Of a DNA stretch of 20,719 nucleotides, positions 18,207 through 20,719 are shown one piece after another. Both the position numbers and the translations under genes were made by a program. The notes below the pieces were generated by a model that was not told where the DNA came from, ran no database searches, and saw only the letters and a list, made by a program, of their open reading frames with translations. The DNA comes from Euprymna scolopes (taxonomy: Eukaryota > Mollusca > Cephalopoda > Sepiida > Sepiolidae): assembly GCA_024364805.1 (NCBI GenBank), contig CM044515.1, forward strand, positions 53,249,052-53,269,770, written 5' to 3'. Every line of letters begins with the position of its first letter. Positions within the stretch are counted from its first letter, which is position 1.

Positions 18207-18410
18207 GAGTAACTTAAAACTTCTACTGGCTTACAGAATAAAAACAAGCTATCCCTATGGATTAAGTAAAGAGTTCCATTGAAAATTATGTGCAGATTTA
18301 TAAAGTCAGAATTTACAAGGACCAAAATGTGTGAGAACAACAGCCAAGATAAGATCAGTAATCTGAAACATCCAAATACTCAATCCTCATCCAAAAAATT
18401 CAGAAATAAT
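18207..18410 (+). mobile_element. tRNA-type SINE, family A, plus copy (head missing)
   Basis: AACTTAAAACTTCTACTGGC, CAAGCTATCCCTATGGATTA, AGTTCCATTGAAAATTATGT and CCAAGATAAGATCAGTAATC follow the family A body order. The end CAATCCTCATCCAAAAAATT is shared with 13970-14031. It is diverged and lacks the tRNA-like head. Confidence 0.65.
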
Positions 18411-18919
18411 TTTATTGGCACATTTAAAATACATCTGCTAGCTTTACTTTAAATTTGAGAGTTCAATTATTTTGATGGGAGTTCAGTTGAAACTATTTTA
18501 AATCTATTAACACCAACTGATCGTATTCAGTTTAATATCCATTTTACATGCTGGCTTTTATTTAACATTTCATGAAATAGTGCGTCTATGCAGGGCTCTA
18601 TGGACAAATTTATCCTTAGTTAACCTTTGACAACTAAATATTTTTGTTTACTAGTCAAATACAAAAGTTACTAGCCAAACCCACATGATTTTTGGAAAAT
18701 GACATCTGTGACGGGTACATACATCATGAAGATTTTTTTATTTTTATTTTTTTTTTTAAATAAGTGTAATGTTAAATATGTACCAAATTTTATGTTAAAA
18801 CTTAGATATAAACATTCAAAATTCTTAAGATATTTTTTTTTTAAACAGCCTTTGTTAAAAAAGAGAATAGTGTTCCATTAAACCTTTTAATGTTTAAATA
18901 ATTTGACTTTGCTCATTTT

Positions 18920-18960
<41 letters not shown>

Positions 18961-19411
18961 AGGTTGAAAAGACATTTTACTCAGTAATAAGCTGTGGAAG
19001 ATTGTCGGTGAAAAAACACAATTGCTAAAAGATAAGCGTTTTATTATTGCCACTTAAACAAAAAAAAAAATAATAATATCACTTGCAAATGTGACAGTTT
19101 CACTTGCAATGTAAAGTCCTGCTATAAAAACATGCAGAAGAAGGTTATGGTAAATTAACTTTTAAACTGGTATACAAATGAATTTTGTGGGTGCAAGACT
19201 ACTAAAGTATTGACTATTACTATCTTTAAAAATTCACATCTTTGCTAAAGGTCAGGTCATGAGGCGCCACCCAAGGAAAATAAATCCGGTTCTAAAAATG
19301 TGGAGTTGTCTGCTCTTGTCGGAAGAAGAGTTTTGGAAAATGGTAGTTTATTTTCTGAATTTTTGAGGTGAGGATAAAGTACAAGGTAAAACTGAATATC
19401 CATAAAAACTC
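18411..19411. other. Sequence without recognised gene
   Basis: The segment 19250-19370 is less AT-rich than its surroundings (GTCATGAGGCGCCACCC, TCTGCTCTTGTCGGAAGAAG). It has no open frame with splice sites on either strand, so it may be an unrecognised repeat. Confidence 0.5.
18924..18955. repeat. Poly(A) tract, 32 bases
   Basis: An uninterrupted A32 run. No retroposon body was recognised upstream on the plus strand. Confidence 0.95.
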
Positions 19412-19725
19412 ATGGTGCCACGGATAAATGTGTTAAGCTATAATCAATTCTAAGTGACAGTCTTCTAGAGGTTAAAGGTTCAAATCTTCATGGGGGGGGG
19501 GACTAAGAATACAATTAACATTTACTCAAGACTTCTAGCCGGTCATAGTTGATGGAATGAAAGCATGCTATCCCCGAGGATTAAATGAAAGGTTCCATTG
19601 GAAATTCTGTACAAATTCCCAGAGTTCAACAAGATAAACCTGAAGAAGGTTCGAGATTACATCGGTCAAGATGTTGTGAGAATAATACTCAAAATGAGAA
19701 CAGTAGTCCGAATAATCCAAATAAC
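19412..19725 (+). mobile_element. tRNA-type SINE, family A, plus copy (best preserved)
   Basis: GGTGCCACGGATAAATGTGT begins the tRNA-like head, with a B-box-like GGTTCAAATCTTC at about 19468. A G9 run (19492-19500) follows. The body then carries GGTCATAGTTGATGGAATG, GGATTAAATGAAAGGTTCCA, CAGAGTTCAACAAGATAAAC, GAAGGTTCGAGATTACATCG and AACAGTAGTCCGAATAATCC. Two overlapping plus-strand open frames near 19585-19798 are shadows of this body. Confidence 0.78.
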
Positions 19726-19898
19726 ATGTTTATTCAATCATGGTTGTTTTTGTATCCTTTGTTATCAATATCCCCTTGTTGAGATGTTTAAGTTATAGCA
19801 GTCATATCTGTGCCCTTAAACATAACAGTGTAAAATAAAACCCATTCAATTTTTATCATGAACATATTTAAGTGAATCAAATAAAAAGTATGACAAGA

Positions 19899-19933
19899 GG
19901 GTCAGGGTATACTATTAGTATACCCTGAACCCT
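19899..19933. repeat. Short palindrome with CAGGGTATACTA arms
   Basis: CAGGGTATACTA (19903) and TAGTATACCCTG (to 19927) form a perfect 25-bp palindrome with one central T, and GGGT/AACCC extends the pairing. The same GGGTCAGGGTA occurs inverted at 20179-20189 as TACCCTGACCC, so 19899-20189 could be a small element with these ends. Confidence 0.6.
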
Positions 19934-20719
19934 TTGTTGTACTTTTTGGTATTACTAAACTGTACTACAAAGAGACGCTTTATATGGATCCAAACGATGA
20001 CTCAACGAAGGAGACGGAAAGATAACTATCAACCATAGACACAAAAATATTGCATTGATCTTCAAGTCTGACCAGACTCTACCATGTCACGAAAGTTACA
20101 TCCCCTTGCTTGTTTTGTGAGTACTTCCACAGAATGTGCTCCAGTGAACTTATTGCACTTGTATCTCCTAAATGAAAGTACCCTGACCCACCCAACTAAC
20201 TGTTAAATCACCTCACTTTAGAGATAGAGATTTCAGATTTTCTACCAATAGCTTCTAAACTGCTTGCCTTTGGAATTCCCTTCCTGCACCCGTCTTTCCT
20301 CAGCATTACTAACATGCAAAAATTTAAATGTAATGTGAACAAATATATTACTTCCAAATTTCTTAACAGGGTGTTATGTTTCAGTGACAATGTGCCTTGT
20401 TTGGGATGAAAAAAAAAAAAATAGTTGCTATTCATCACCATTACGACGTTATGCCAATAAAAAAAAAAAAAAATGAGGAAAAATTATCTTCATCGGTATG
20501 AACATGTATTGCATACAAATGTCGACAACACAGTTACAAATACGCAAAGACAGAAGCACTTAGGGATAGGCTAACCAACCTTTCAAGATCTGAAGATGTT
20601 CATACTGATCAAGTCTTTGACCATGTAGAACGGAAGAAGAAATCCAGTGCAAACCCCATTGTATAAGATAAAGATAGAAACAACTTGCCCTGAACAATGT
20701 TCAGTTTCTGTTCTGTCGC
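19934..20719. other. Sequence without recognised gene at the right edge
   Basis: Base composition is more balanced than in most of the window (for example 20080-20330 and 20560-20719). No frame on either strand combines splice sites with a recognisable domain. The minus-strand frame 20441-20208 is not protein-like. It may be part of an unrecognised repeat or a conserved non-coding stretch. Confidence 0.5.

Noticed and set aside
20208-20441. Minus-strand open frame near the right edge
   Set aside because: No domain, it crosses an A-run, and it has no supporting splice sites.
20614-20719. Minus-strand open frame entering from the right edge, with a stretch vaguely like a C2-domain strand
   Set aside because: Too short, cut by the window edge, and the resemblance is limited to a few residues.

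Overview
The window is AT-rich animal DNA, almost certainly intronic and intergenic sequence from a large, repeat-dense genome. It contains only scraps of coding sequence. The repeats suggest a mollusc, most likely a coleoid cephalopod (octopus or squid): tRNA-headed SINEs in several copies, Helitron-type 3' ends, compound GT/AT microsatellites, and a Penelope-like retroelement end carrying a hammerhead ribozyme. This assignment is inference from repeat style. No rRNA, intact tRNA, CRISPR array or bacterial-type gene is present.

Coding content: one exon is recognised with high confidence. On the minus strand, 14408-14506 encodes the end of the leucine-rich-repeat region of the CCR4-NOT deadenylase CNOT6/CNOT6L (CCR4). 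It has a canonical acceptor and donor and is exactly 33 codons long, phase 1 to phase 1. A second minus-strand exon-like block (2709-2804, 32 codons, also phase 1 to phase 1, good splice sites) encodes a polar, possibly coiled-coil peptide that I cannot assign. No other CNOT6 exon could be found, so the window probably lies within long introns of that gene, at least 6 kb on the 5' side and probably many kb on the 3' side.

Layout from left to right: 1-1480 AT-rich with homopolymers; 1480-1710 a degenerate hammerhead-family repeat; 1790-2155 a fold-back element followed by T50; 2709-2804 the unassigned exon candidate; 3025-3080 a self-complementary GT/AT/GC/AC microsatellite; 3195-4090 SINE copies in opposite orientation; 5189-5346 a fold-back MITE; 6579-6741 a hAT-like MITE; 8183-8750 a SINE cluster including an inverted pair; 8960-9182 a fold-back element with an apparent target-site duplication; 10129-10430 another SINE; 12148-12375 a tRNA-like head ending in a Helitron-type 3' end; 14408-14506 the CNOT6 exon; 14979-16135 a cluster of tRNA-like and Penelope-like repeats, including a 300-bp near-perfect palindrome and an apparently complete hammerhead ribozyme; 16150-17332 two oppositely oriented Helitron-type ends, the right one closing an element with two tRNA-like segments; 17490-17656 a LINE-type 3' tail with (AT)20; 18207-18410 and 19412-19725 two more SINE copies; 19899-20189 a short palindrome and its inverted partner.

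The most noteworthy points are the hammerhead ribozyme and its relatives, the long palindrome about 600 nt upstream of the CNOT6 exon (a likely dsRNA structure in the pre-mRNA), the tRNA-like domains coupled to Helitron-type ends, and the unassigned frame-preserving exon.
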